50,130 nucleotides of DNA from Bauldia sp. (GCA_022841545.1 JALHRF010000010.1:1-50130); one strand, 5' to 3'; shown: positions 1 to 8,300, numbered from the stretch's first letter. The notes: generated from the letters alone by a model not told the origin. Made by a program: numbers and translations.

Positions 1-166
1 GGTACGGACCCTCGCCCATCACGAAGCCGGGGTTGAGCACGTGGTCGCCGGGGAGCGCGGCAAGCGCCGCCGCGCCGCCGTCATGGCGGAGCCGCTCCGC
101 CGCGCGCCGGGCGAAGCCGGCCGGCGAGAAGGGGCCGTCGTCCATGTCCGCGTTGCCGGTCGTCAT
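1..166 (-). CDS. NUDIX CoA pyrophosphatase-like protein, N-terminal fragment
   Basis: The minus strand carries the first 50-70 codons of a gene that leaves the window at its left edge. The readable part has FSPAGFARRAAERL followed by DHVLNPGF. Alphaproteobacterial NUDIX CoA pyrophosphatases usually carry a similar DH-x-LNP motif just before the NUDIX fold. These enzymes hydrolyse CoA and its derivatives. The NUDIX box itself lies outside the window, so the assignment is an inference from a short N-terminus. ATG codons in the same frame at 211, 166 and 145 are all possible starts and none has a clear ribosome binding site. The gene is divergent from moxR, and the intervening 230 bases probably hold both promoters. 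Confidence 0.45.
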   Translation of the reverse strand, partial: MTTGNADMDDGPFSPAGFARRAAERLRHDGGAAALAALPGDHVLNPGFVMGEGPY

Positions 167-444
167 CGTCGCCAGGGCTTCACAATCCGGTGAGGGGCCG
201 GTGAGGGCCATGTCGACCGTGCATCGATGCCGTCCGGTTGGTGCCGGCCGACGCCGGCCCGGCCATTGTTTTGCCGCGCTTTGCCCTATCTCATGCGATG
301 GCTCGATGAGCGGAGCAGGGAGGACGAGGCAGGCGACATTCCTCTATTGCCACGGCGTCGCTCATGCAACACTTGGCCCGAGGGACTGGGCCGGTGAGCC
401 CCGTGTGAAGGCCAGTTCGTAACGAGAGGAAAGTCGCCGGTCCG

Positions 445-1455
445 ATGAGCGCACTCAGCCAGCCACCATTCGCCCTTGATCCCGACCGCATCGTCGCCGA
501 GGTCGAAGCCGCGGTCACCCGCATCAGGGCCGCCCGCGCCGGCATCGCCCGCGTCATCTACGGCCAGGAGGTCGTGGTCGACCGGGCGCTGATCACCATC
601 CTCGCCGGCGGTCATGGGCTGCTTATCGGCGTTCCCGGCCTCGCCAAGACCAAGCTCGTCGAGACCATCGGCACCGTCTGCGGCCTCTCCGCCGGTCGCG
701 TCCAGTTCACCCCCGACCTGATGCCCTCCGACATCCTCGGCTCCGAGGTGATGGACGTCGCTGCCGACGGGAGCCGCGCCTTTCGCTTCGTCCCCGGCCC
801 GATCTTCACCCAGCTCCTGATGGCCGACGAGATCAACCGCGCCAGTCCGCGCACCCAGTCGGCGCTGCTGCAATCCATGCAGGAGCATCATGTCACCGTC
901 GCTGGCGTCCGCCACGACCTGCCGACCCCGTTCCACGTCCTCGCCACCCAGAACCCGCTCGAGCAGGAGGGCACCTACCCGCTGCCCGAGGCGCAGCTCG
1001 ATCGCTTCCTCCTCCAGATCGATGTGAACTATCCCGACCGCGAGGCCGAGCGGCGCATGCTGTTTGAGACCACCGGCTCCACCGACGCCCGCGCCGAGCG
1101 TGTGCTCGATGCCGAGGGCATCAAGGCGATTCAGCAGCTCGTTCGCCGCATGCCGGTGGGCGAATCGGTGGTCGAGGCCATCCTCAATCTCGTCCGCTCC
1201 GCCCGTCCCGGCGGGGGCGACGCCAGGTTCAAGGACGCCATCGCCTGGGGCCCCGGCCCGCGGGCGAGTCAGGCGCTGATGCTCGCGGTCCGCGCGCGGG
1301 CGCTGATCGATGGCCGCCTCGCGCCTTCGCTCGACGATGTCGCCGAGCTCGCCGAGCCGGTGCTGAAGCATCGCATGGCGCTGTCCTTTGCCGCCCGCGC
1401 CGATGGCCTCACCATCGGTGAAGTGATCGCCGAACTGAAGGGCAAGATCGCATAG
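445..1455 (+). CDS. MoxR family AAA+ ATPase
   Basis: A 336-residue AAA+ ATPase of the MoxR class. The P-loop is the MoxR variant GVPGLAKT (about residues 62-69), Walker B is LLMADEIN (124-131), the sensor 1 region reads ATQNPLEQEGTYPLPEAQ (167-184), and an AAA lid follows. MoxR ATPases are thought to act as chaperones that mature or insert partner complexes, usually together with DUF58 and von Willebrand A-type proteins encoded next door, as here. The stop lies two bases before the next start, so the genes are very probably cotranscribed. A purine-rich AGAGGAAAG lies rather far (about 11 bases) upstream of the ATG. The substrate of this system is unknown. Confidence 0.93.
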   Translation: MSALSQPPFALDPDRIVAEVEAAVTRIRAARAGIARVIYGQEVVVDRALITILAGGHGLLIGVPGLAKTKLVETIGTVCGLSAGRVQFTPDLMPSDILGSEVMDVAADGSRAFRFVPGPIFTQLLMADEINRASPRTQSALLQSMQEHHVTVAGVRHDLPTPFHVLATQNPLEQEGTYPLPEAQLDRFLLQIDVNYPDREAERRMLFETTGSTDARAERVLDAEGIKAIQQLVRRMPVGESVVEAILNLVRSARPGGGDARFKDAIAWGPGPRASQALMLAVRARALIDGRLAPSLDDVAELAEPVLKHRMALSFAARADGLTIGEVIAELKGKIA

Positions 1456-1457
1456 CA

Positions 1458-2387
1458 ATGGCGCGCGACGCAGGTCAAAGAGGCGAGTCCGGCGCGGTCC
1501 GCGGAGCGCTGACCGAGGCCAAGGGCGTCGCCGGCGGCCTGCCGGACCTGTTGATCGAAGCGCGGCGCGTCTCCGCCACCGTCATCGCCGGCTGGCATGG
1601 CCGCCGCGTCGCTGGTCGCGGCGAGACCTTCTGGCAGTTCCGTCCCTTCACGCCCGGTGAGGCGGCCGCCTCGGTCGACTGGCGGCGCTCGGCCCGCGAC
1701 GAGCAGCACCTCTTCGTCCGGGAAAAGGAGTGGGAGTCCGCCCACATGATGTGGCTGTGGGCCGATCTCTCCGCCTCGATGGATTTCCGTTCCCGGCTCT
1801 CGACGGCGGCCAAGCGCGACCGGGCGCTGGTGCTTCTCCTCGCCCTCACCGAGCTTCTCGCCGCGGCGGGCGAGCGCGTCGGCCTCCTTGGCGAGAGCGA
1901 TCCCATCCTTGCCCGCAACGCCGCCGAACGCATTGCCCAGTTCCTTGCCCATGCAACCCCGCGGAAGCCCGACACGCGCATCCTCCGCCGCTTCACCGAT
2001 GTGGCCCTCTTCGGCGATTTCTTCGATCCGCTCCCCGAGACCGAGGCGACGCTCGACGCCATCGTGCGCTCCGGCGCCCGCGCCCACCTGATCCAGATCG
2101 TCGACCCGATCGAGGAGACCTTCCCCTATACCGGCCGGACCGAGTTCCTTGATCCCGAGACCGGGACCCGGCACGTCGTCGGACGCGCCGAGCAGTACCG
2201 TGGCGATTACCAGGCCCGGCTCGCCGCGCTCCGCGAGCGACTGACGCTGATCTGCCGCCGGCTCGACTGGACGTTCCTGATCCACCGCACCGACCGGCCG
2301 GCCACCGAGCCGCTCCTCGCGCTTCACGCGCGCCTCGCCGACCGCCATGCGCAGTCCGCCTTCTCGGCGATGGGGCGGGCGGCATGA
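1458..2387 (+). CDS. DUF58 domain-containing protein
   Basis: A 309-residue soluble protein of the DUF58 family, the standard partner of MoxR. Recognisable features are the family segment around FRPFTPGE (about 61-68) and DWRRSARDEQHLFVREKEWE (74-93), then WADLSASMDF (101-110), which keeps a D-x-S-x-S arrangement like the metal-ion-dependent adhesion site of vWA folds. No signal peptide or membrane segment is visible, whereas many DUF58 proteins outside this group have N-terminal helices. It starts two bases after moxR ends and overlaps the next gene by four bases (ATGA), so translation is probably coupled. Its likely job is to link the MoxR ATPase to the membrane proteins that follow. Confidence 0.92.
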   Translation: MARDAGQRGESGAVRGALTEAKGVAGGLPDLLIEARRVSATVIAGWHGRRVAGRGETFWQFRPFTPGEAAASVDWRRSARDEQHLFVREKEWESAHMMWLWADLSASMDFRSRLSTAAKRDRALVLLLALTELLAAAGERVGLLGESDPILARNAAERIAQFLAHATPRKPDTRILRRFTDVALFGDFFDPLPETEATLDAIVRSGARAHLIQIVDPIEETFPYTGRTEFLDPETGTRHVVGRAEQYRGDYQARLAALRERLTLICRRLDWTFLIHRTDRPATEPLLALHARLADRHAQSAFSAMGRAA

Positions 2388-5197
2388 GCGGGCTCCCCTT
2401 CGCCTTCGCCTATGCGCCGATCCTCTTTGCGCTGCTTGCGCTGCCGCTGATCTGGCTGCTGCTCCGCGTCACCCCGCCCAAGCCGAAGACCGAGAGCTTT
2501 CCGCCGACCCGCCTCCTGCTCGAAATCGCCCCCAAGGAGGAGACTCCGGCGCGGACCCCGTGGTGGCTGATCCTGCTGCGCTGCCTCATTGCGGCGGCGC
2601 TCATCATCGCGCTCGCCGGCCCGATCTACCGGCCGACGACGGAGCAGGCGCCCGGCGCCGGCCCGCTTCTTCTGGTGGTCGACAATGGCTGGGCCTCTTC
2701 GCCCCACTGGAACGCGGTGGGCGAGACGGCGCGGCGCATCATCGGCCTTGCCGAGGAGGCCGGGCGTCCCCTGTCGATCGTCGCCACCGCCGACGGCCCG
2801 GGCCAGGAGCTGGCGCCGGCCAACGCCACCGAGATCGGCCGCCGGCTCGAGGCGATGGCCCCGCGCCCCTATGCTCCCGACTATGCCGGCCTCCTGCCCT
2901 CGCTCGATGCGGCCTCGCGCGCCACCGCCTTTGGCGGCGTGGTCTGGCTGTCGGATGGCCTCGCGAATCCCGGCAGCGACTCGCTCGGCACGTTCCTCAC
3001 CCAGCGCATCGACGGGCCGCTCGTCGCCTATGCCGATACGAACACCGAGGTCGTCGCGCTGAAGCCACCGCTCGGCGCGGCCGATGCGCTGGTCGTTCCG
3101 GTGATCCGAAGCGTAGCGGAGCTGCCTGCCGCCGGCTTCGTCCGTGCTACCGACCTCCGCGGCCGCAGCATCGGCGACGTGCCTTTCGACTTCGCCGCCG
3201 GGGCCGGCGAGACCGAGGCGCGGTTCGATCTGCCGGTCGAGCTCCGGAACGACATCTCCCGTCTCGACGTGGTCGGGGTCGAGACCGCGGGCGCGGTGCA
3301 GCTCCTTGATGACCGCTGGCGCCGGCGGAAGGTCGGCCTCCTGTCCGGGGCGACCGCCGATGCGGCCCAGCCGCTCCTCTCGCCGCTCTACTATATCGCC
3401 CGCGCCGTGCAGCCCTTCGCCGATGTCGCCGAGCCGCGCGACGCCAACGCCGCGGTCGCCATGCCGGAGCTGATCGAGGCCGGCGCCTCGGTCATCGTCA
3501 TGGCCGACATCGGCATGCTCCCCGCCGATGTCGAGGAGCAGGTCGCGCTGTGGGTCGCCGAGGGCGGCACGCTGGTCCGTTTCGCCGGGCCGCATCTTGC
3601 CACCGCCACCGACTCGCTCATTCCGGTCCGGCTGCGCAACGGCGACCGCGTGCTCGGCGGCAGCCTCACCTGGGAGGTCGAGCAGCCGCTCGCCACCCTG
3701 TCCGAGGCGAGTCCCTTCGTCGGGATGACGGTGCCGGAGGATATCCTGGTCAAGCGCCAGGTTCTGGCGGAGCCCGACGGTGCGCTGTCGGAACGCACCT
3801 GGGCGGCGCTGGCCGACGGTACGCCCCTCGTTACCGCGGCGCCGTCCGGCCGCGGCTGGCTGATCCTGTTCCACGTCACCGCCGATACGAGCTGGTCGAA
3901 TCTCCCGCTTTCGGGCGCTTTCGTCGAGATGCTGCGCCGGATCATCGCCTTCTCGACCGCCGCCCGCACCGAGGCCGCCGGTGACACGGCAGCGTCGCGC
4001 GAGACGATTGCGCCCTGGCGTCTCCTCGACGGCTTCGGCCGTTTCGCCAATCCCGACCCCGAGGCGCGGCCGATTCCCGCCAATGTCGCGACCGTCGTTC
4101 CGGGCCGCGAGCATCCGCCGGGCCTCTACGGCAGCGATGCGGGCTTCGTCTCGCTCAACCTCCTCGCCTCCGACGCCGTGCTCCGCCCCTTCGAGCCCGC
4201 GCTGGTCCCCGGCGCCGATGTCGCACCGTATCCGACCGAGGCGCCGACCGATCTCCGGCCGTGGTTGCTCGCGCTTGCGCTCGGCTTCTTCCTCCTCGAT
4301 GCGCTCGCCGTCCTCTGGCTCAATGGTGGGCTCGGGTTCCGGCGCCGCCGGCCCGCGGTCGCGGCGATTGCGCTGGCGACGGTGGCGGCGTTGGGCTTCG
4401 CTCTGCTTGCGGCGCCCACTGCCCATGCCGACGAGGCGAGCGACCAGTTCGCCCTCGACGCGGTCGGCCAGACCCATCTCGCCTATGTCATCACCGGCAA
4501 CGCCGAACTCGACGAAGCGAGCCGCGCCGGCCTCTACGGTCTCTCCCTCGTGCTCGCGGAGCGGACGGCGCTCGAGCCGGGCGACCCGATCGGCGTCGAT
4601 CCCGCGCGGGACGAGCTGGCCTTCTTCCCCTTCCTCTACTGGCCGATCGATCCCGACAGTGCCCTGCCGTCCTCCGACACCATGGCCCGGGTCGATGCCT
4701 ATATGCGGCAGGGCGGTTCGGTCCTGTTCGACACGCGCGACCAGCTCGAGCGCTCCACCAATCTCGGCACCTTCACCGGCACCCCGGCGGTCGAGCGTCT
4801 CCGCGAGATGCTGTCGAGCCTCGACATTCCGCCGCTCGAGCCGGTGCCGGCCGACCATGTGCTGACCAAGGCCTTCTACCTCCTTGCCGAATTTCCCGGG
4901 CGCTATGCCGGCGGCCCGCTCTGGGTCGAGGCGACCCAGGCCTCGGCGGAGCCCAGCGAGCGTCCGGCCCGCGCCGGCGACGGCGTCTCCTCGATCCTCA
5001 TCACCGAGAACGATTTCGCCTCGGCCTGGGCGATGGACGAGAACGGCACACTCCTCTTCCCGACCGTGCCGGCCGATCCGTTCCAGCGCGAGCTCGCCTT
5101 CCGCTCCGGCGTCAACATCGTCATGTACACCCTCACCGGCAACTACAAGGCCGACCAGGTCCACGTCCCGGCGCTCCTCGAAAGGCTCGGGCAGTAA
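2384..5197 (+). CDS. BatA-like N-terminal domain / DUF4159 membrane protein
   Basis: A 937-residue protein. The N-terminus has two hydrophobic helices (about 8-30 and 58-80) in the pattern of the Aerotolerance/BatA N-terminal family, then a long periplasmic-type region, two more helices (about 625-680), and a C-terminal DUF4159 domain from about residue 685 containing LAYVITGNAELDEASRAGL. DUF4159 proteins of this size regularly follow moxR and DUF58 in Alphaproteobacteria. The start overlaps the DUF58 stop by four bases. Function is unproven; the layout suggests a membrane component that the MoxR/DUF58 pair acts on. The downstream partner gene is separated by 322 bases of repeat-rich DNA, unlike the tight spacing of the first three genes. 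Confidence 0.9.
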   Translation: MSGLPFAFAYAPILFALLALPLIWLLLRVTPPKPKTESFPPTRLLLEIAPKEETPARTPWWLILLRCLIAAALIIALAGPIYRPTTEQAPGAGPLLLVVDNGWASSPHWNAVGETARRIIGLAEEAGRPLSIVATADGPGQELAPANATEIGRRLEAMAPRPYAPDYAGLLPSLDAASRATAFGGVVWLSDGLANPGSDSLGTFLTQRIDGPLVAYADTNTEVVALKPPLGAADALVVPVIRSVAELPAAGFVRATDLRGRSIGDVPFDFAAGAGETEARFDLPVELRNDISRLDVVGVETAGAVQLLDDRWRRRKVGLLSGATADAAQPLLSPLYYIARAVQPFADVAEPRDANAAVAMPELIEAGASVIVMADIGMLPADVEEQVALWVAEGGTLVRFAGPHLATATDSLIPVRLRNGDRVLGGSLTWEVEQPLATLSEASPFVGMTVPEDILVKRQVLAEPDGALSERTWAALADGTPLVTAAPSGRGWLILFHVTADTSWSNLPLSGAFVEMLRRIIAFSTAARTEAAGDTAASRETIAPWRLLDGFGRFANPDPEARPIPANVATVVPGREHPPGLYGSDAGFVSLNLLASDAVLRPFEPALVPGADVAPYPTEAPTDLRPWLLALALGFFLLDALAVLWLNGGLGFRRRRPAVAAIALATVAALGFALLAAPTAHADEASDQFALDAVGQTHLAYVITGNAELDEASRAGLYGLSLVLAERTALEPGDPIGVDPARDELAFFPFLYWPIDPDSALPSSDTMARVDAYMRQGGSVLFDTRDQLERSTNLGTFTGTPAVERLREMLSSLDIPPLEPVPADHVLTKAFYLLAEFPGRYAGGPLWVEATQASAEPSERPARAGDGVSSILITENDFASAWAMDENGTLLFPTVPADPFQRELAFRSGVNIVMYTLTGNYKADQVHVPALLERLGQ

Positions 5198-5228
5198 TGG
5201 CCGCGCGCGATCATCTCAAGCCCACCCA

Positions 5229-5310
5229 CTGTCATCCCCGGCGAGCGCCGATAGGCGCGAGGGAAGGGGACCCAGTAAACGATGCCGGTGGTAATCGGAA
5301 CGCGACCCTG
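5229..5310 (+). repeat. Dispersed hairpin repeat, copy 1 (with copy 2 at 42287-42370)
   Basis: The stretch beginning CTGTCATCCCCGGCGAG and continuing to GAGGGAAGGGGACCCAGTAA is nearly identical to 42287-42370. Between these conserved arms lies a short stem-loop whose sequence differs between copies but stays paired: GCGCC-gata-GGCGC here and GCCCGGC-ctt-GCCGGGC in the other. Similarity continues weakly after the arm. This is the pattern of REP-type mobile palindromes common in alphaproteobacterial intergenic regions. Confidence 0.75.
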
Positions 5311-5346
5311 GGGATCTTCGCCGCTAAAGGCCCGCGCTCCCCGGTC

Positions 5347-5448
5347 CCGTCATTCCGGCGAAAGCCGGAATTCATCACCGCAGTCTCAGCCGCGCCCGGG
5401 CGCAGACGTCGACGCTTGCGATGGACCCCGGCTTTCGCCGGGGTGACG
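5347..5448. repeat. Inverted pair of REP-like palindromes
   Basis: 5347-5372 carries GTCATTCCGGCGAAAGCCGG and 5422-5448 carries, in the opposite orientation, a version whose reverse complement begins GTCACCCCGGCGAAAGCCGG. The loop and inner stem are the same and the outer stem bases differ but still pair. The two copies face each other across about 50 bases, like a bacterial interspersed mosaic element. Confidence 0.75.
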
Positions 5449-5519
5449 GAGACGCGGGAAGCCGGCGGCGTCGGCGCGCCGCCCCGCGACCCGTATGCGC
5501 CGGAAGCGAGAACGGCCCC

Positions 5520-7616
5520 ATGACCTGGTCCCTCGCCCTCGAGCCGCTCCTCCCGGCCTGGCTGATCGTCGCCGCCGGCGTCCTGTCCGTCCTCCTCGTC
5601 GGGGCCGGCATCCTGCGCCGCCAGCGCGGCGCCTGGCTCCGCGCCGCAGCCGGGCTCATCCTGTTCCTTGCCCTCCTCAACCCCGTCGCGCTCCGCGAGG
5701 ACCGCGACCCGCTGCCGACCGTCGTCGCCCTGGTCGCCGACGCGAGCGCGAGCCAGTCGCTCGACGGCCGCGACGAGGTTACGGCCGCCGCCAAGGCCGA
5801 GCTCGAGGCGCGCCTTGCCGAATTCCGGAACGTCGAGGTCCGCCTCGTCGACGCCGGCGCCCCCGGCGGCATGGTCGACGGCACGATGCTCTTCGGCCCG
5901 CTCGGCGGCGCCCTGGTCGACGTCCCGCCGGAACGGCTCGGCGCGGTGATGATCCTCTCCGACGGCCAGGTCCACGACGCCCCGGAGACGGTCGAAGGCC
6001 TCGGCCACTCCGCGCCGGTTCACGTCCTTCTCTCCGGCCATGACGGCGAGATCGACCGCCGCCTCGTCATCGACCAGTCGCCGCGCTTCGGCATCGTCGG
6101 CGAGAACCAGACCATCCGCTTCCGCGTCCTCGACGACGGCGTGGCGGAGACGGGCGCCACGGTGCGCGTCAACGTCACCCGCGACGGCAACCCGCTGTCG
6201 AGCGAGATCGTCAGCGCCGGCGAGGTTCAGGAGTTCAGCGTCGACATCGCCCATGGCGGCGCCAATATCCTCGAATTCGAGGCCGAGCCGCTCGACGGCG
6301 AGCTGACCGAGATCAACAACCGCGCCGTCGCCTCGATCGAGGGCATCCGCGAGAACCTCCGCGTCCTTCTCGTCTCCGGCGAGCCCCATGCCGGCGAGCG
6401 CACCTGGCGGAACCTCTTGAAGTCCGACGCCGCGGTGGACCTCGTCCACTTCACCATTCTTCGCCCGCCGGAGAAGCAGGACGGCACGCCCATCAACCAG
6501 CTCTCGCTGATCGCCTTTCCCACCCGCGAGCTGTTTTCCGAGAAGATCGACGAGTTCGATCTCATCATCTTCGATCGCTACCAGCACCGCGGCGTCCTGC
6601 CGATCCTCTACTTCGACAACATCGCCCGCTACGTCCGCGACGGCGGCGCCGTGCTGATCGCCGCCGGTCCCGACTACATGGACGACGGCAGCCTCTACAA
6701 CACGCCGCTGTCGCCGGTGCTTCCCGTCGCGCCGACCGGCACGATGACCGAGACGCCGTTCCATGCCGACGTCACCGCCGAGGGCGAGCGCCATCCCGTC
6801 ACCCGCAATCTCGAAGGGTCGGAGTCCGATCCGCCGCACTGGGGGCGCTGGTTCCGACTGGTCGATGTCGAGGAGCCCACCGAGGGCACGGTCGTCATGT
6901 CCGGCGCGGAGGACAAGCCGCTCCTCGTCCTCAACCGGGTGGAGGAGGGCCGCGTCGCGCTGCTTCTCTCCGACCACGCGTGGCTCTGGGCGCGCGGCTA
7001 CGAGGGCGGCGGTCCGCATGTCGATCTGCTGCGCCGTCTCGCCCACTGGCTGATGCAGGAGCCCGACCTCGAGGAGGAGGCGCTCCGCGCCAGCGCCCGC
7101 GCCGGCGAACTCGTCATCGAGCGCCAGACCATGGCCGAGGAAACGCCCCCCGTTTTGGTCCGCACGCCATCCGGCGGCGAGGAGACGGTCCTCCTCCAGG
7201 TTGCCGAGCCGGGCCTGTGGCGGGCGACCATGCCGGTCGACGAGATCGGCCTCTACCGCATCGAGCAGGGCGACAGGCGCGCCTTCGCCCATGTCGGCGC
7301 GGCGAACCCGAAGGAATTCATCGACGCGCGCTCGACCGACGCCGTGCTCGCGCCGATCGCCGAGTCGACCGGCGGCCGCATCGCGCGGATGGCCGAGGAA
7401 GACGGAACGCTCGATCTGCCCCGCATCGTGCCGATCCGCGGCGGTAGCGCCTTTTCCGGCTCCGACTGGATCGGCGTCAGGATGACCGAGGCGAGCGTCC
7501 TCAAGGGCATCGTCCGCGTGCCGCTGTTCGGCGGCTATGCCGGCCCGGCCGCCTTCCTCGCCCTCCTCGTCCTCCTGCTCCTCCCCGCCGCCACCTGGTT
7601 CCGCGAAGGGCGGTGA
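5520..7616 (+). CDS. Large membrane protein of the MoxR operon (vWA/glutamine amidotransferase-like)
   Basis: A 698-residue protein. I chose the ATG at 5520 (MTWSLALEPLLPAWLIVAAG) because it begins at the first hydrophobic helix; the frame is open further upstream, but that part lies in palindromic repeat DNA. Two helices (about 12-32 and 40-58) are followed by a long extracytoplasmic region that resembles a degenerate von Willebrand A fold near VVALVADASASQSLDGR (about 70-86), then a class I glutamine amidotransferase-like section, and a last helix at the C-terminus (about 675-695). Related proteins close the moxR-DUF58-DUF4159 cluster in other Alphaproteobacteria. Its function is not known. 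It probably works with the preceding genes despite the 322-base gap. Confidence 0.85.
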   Translation: MTWSLALEPLLPAWLIVAAGVLSVLLVGAGILRRQRGAWLRAAAGLILFLALLNPVALREDRDPLPTVVALVADASASQSLDGRDEVTAAAKAELEARLAEFRNVEVRLVDAGAPGGMVDGTMLFGPLGGALVDVPPERLGAVMILSDGQVHDAPETVEGLGHSAPVHVLLSGHDGEIDRRLVIDQSPRFGIVGENQTIRFRVLDDGVAETGATVRVNVTRDGNPLSSEIVSAGEVQEFSVDIAHGGANILEFEAEPLDGELTEINNRAVASIEGIRENLRVLLVSGEPHAGERTWRNLLKSDAAVDLVHFTILRPPEKQDGTPINQLSLIAFPTRELFSEKIDEFDLIIFDRYQHRGVLPILYFDNIARYVRDGGAVLIAAGPDYMDDGSLYNTPLSPVLPVAPTGTMTETPFHADVTAEGERHPVTRNLEGSESDPPHWGRWFRLVDVEEPTEGTVVMSGAEDKPLLVLNRVEEGRVALLLSDHAWLWARGYEGGGPHVDLLRRLAHWLMQEPDLEEEALRASARAGELVIERQTMAEETPPVLVRTPSGGEETVLLQVAEPGLWRATMPVDEIGLYRIEQGDRRAFAHVGAANPKEFIDARSTDAVLAPIAESTGGRIARMAEEDGTLDLPRIVPIRGGSAFSGSDWIGVRMTEASVLKGIVRVPLFGGYAGPAAFLALLVLLLLPAATWFREGR

Positions 7617-7619
7617 CAT

Positions 7620-7756
7620 CCCTCCCCTGCGCGACGGGGGAGGGGGACCATCGCGCAGCGATGTTGGAGGGGCGCCGCCACGCGCGCGTCGCCGCGCTCA
7701 TCCTCCCCTGCGCGGCGGGGGAGGGGGACCATCGTGCAGCAATGGTGGACGGGCGC
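7620..7756 (+). repeat. Two tandem copies of a 54-base palindromic element
   Basis: 7620-7673 and 7702-7756 share the layout CCTCCCCTGCGCG, GGGGGAGGGGGACCATCG and GCAGCRATG. Within each unit a C-rich arm pairs with the G-rich arm that follows it. There are only two copies, the spacer is 28 bases, and no further unit is seen, so this is a duplicated REP-like element, not an array. Confidence 0.7.
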
Positions 7757-7856
7757 TTGTCCTCCCCCCGCTGAGCTATCGGATTCACGCATCGCCAAAG
7801 ACGGTGGCTGACCGGCCGACTTGGCTTTGCCAGGCACGGTCCATTGGGCTGCGTCG

Positions 7857-7881
7857 CCCTTCCCCGGTGGGGAGAGGGACA
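7857..7881 (+). repeat. REP-like palindrome of the family found inside uvrB
   Basis: CCCTTCCCC-GGT-GGGGAGAGGG followed by ACAAGG. The same palindrome, with CCCTCTCCCC-GGC-GGGGAGAGGG and ACAGGG, occurs at 40189-40216 within the uvrB reading frame. The 3' extension after the stem is also shared. Confidence 0.7.
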
Positions 7882-7991
7882 AGGCGGCGCCGTCCGCACC
7901 GAACCACGATCGACGAGATGGGTGAACTTCATGCCCCTCTGCAGCGGAGAGTGGCCGTCGCGAAGCGACGGTGGCGGGGCGATGTCACGCC

Positions 7992-8020
7992 TTGACAAGC
8001 TTCAGAAATAGGAATATATG
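7992..8020 (+). promoter_or_regulatory. Sigma70-type promoter of candidate RNA A
   Basis: A perfect -35 hexamer TTGACA (7992-7997) is followed after exactly 17 bases by TATATG (8015-8020) as a -10 hexamer. The same two hexamers with the same 17-base spacing, and with TAGGAATATATG shared around the -10, occur at 42436-42464. No open reading frame that I trust begins downstream. Confidence 0.65.
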
Positions 8021-8026
8021 CACATC

Positions 8027-8300
8027 ATACCCGCTCGACGAGGGGCGTCTCCGGAGGCGTCTTGGGATGGAGCGGGGTGCGGCGTCCGCCGGCCCGCTAT
8101 TCGCACACCGGGCAGCCGGAGGCACACGGGACCCGATCGCCGGCACTAAGACCGCTCCCCGGCCCGATCTCGCCCAAACCGCCGCGGCGGGTGCTTCCTC
8201 AAGCGCCTGTACCTGCACTTCCCTCCGCCGGGTAGGTCAATCCCGGCCGGCGCTTCGGAAGCGCCCGCCACCCCTCGGCTCGAGCCGAGGACCCTACCTG
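8027..8300 (+). ncRNA. Candidate structured RNA, copy A
   Basis: Begins about seven bases after the -10 box at 8015-8020. The first 60-70 bases (CGCTCGACGAGGGGCGTCT, then GATGGAGCG and TGCGGCG) closely match the sequence downstream of the second promoter near 42.46 kb. Near the 3' end lie GGCGCTTCGGAAGCGCC (8249-8265, a 7-bp stem) and the perfect palindrome CCTCGGCTCGAGCCGAGG (8273-8290). Both are enclosed by GGTAGG (8231-8236) and CCTACC (8293-8298), which can pair. The next gene is on the opposite strand, so this is not a mRNA leader for it. No Rfam family is recognised. The 3' end is a guess from the last stem. Confidence 0.4.

Larger units (their letters stand above)
5198..5519. other. 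Repeat-rich intergenic gap inside the MoxR operon
   Basis: No gene is supported in these 322 bases. They hold one copy of a hairpin repeat that recurs near 42.3 kb (5229-5310) and an inverted pair of REP-like palindromes (5347-5372 and 5422-5448). The gap separates two genes that usually lie close together, so the palindromes may have been inserted into an operon. They could terminate, stabilise or weaken the transcript between the DUF4159 gene and the next membrane protein. Confidence 0.7.

Noticed and set aside
2324-5164. A 946-codon open frame antisense to the DUF4159 gene
   Set aside because: Arg/Gly/Glu-rich shadow of a clear gene, with no domain and no ribosome binding site. Similar antisense shadows over the MoxR operon, uvrB, the TRAP permease and the family 5 binding protein were rejected for the same reason.
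7620-7756. CRISPR array
   Set aside because: Only two repeat units, internally palindromic, with no further spacers and no cas genes in the window.
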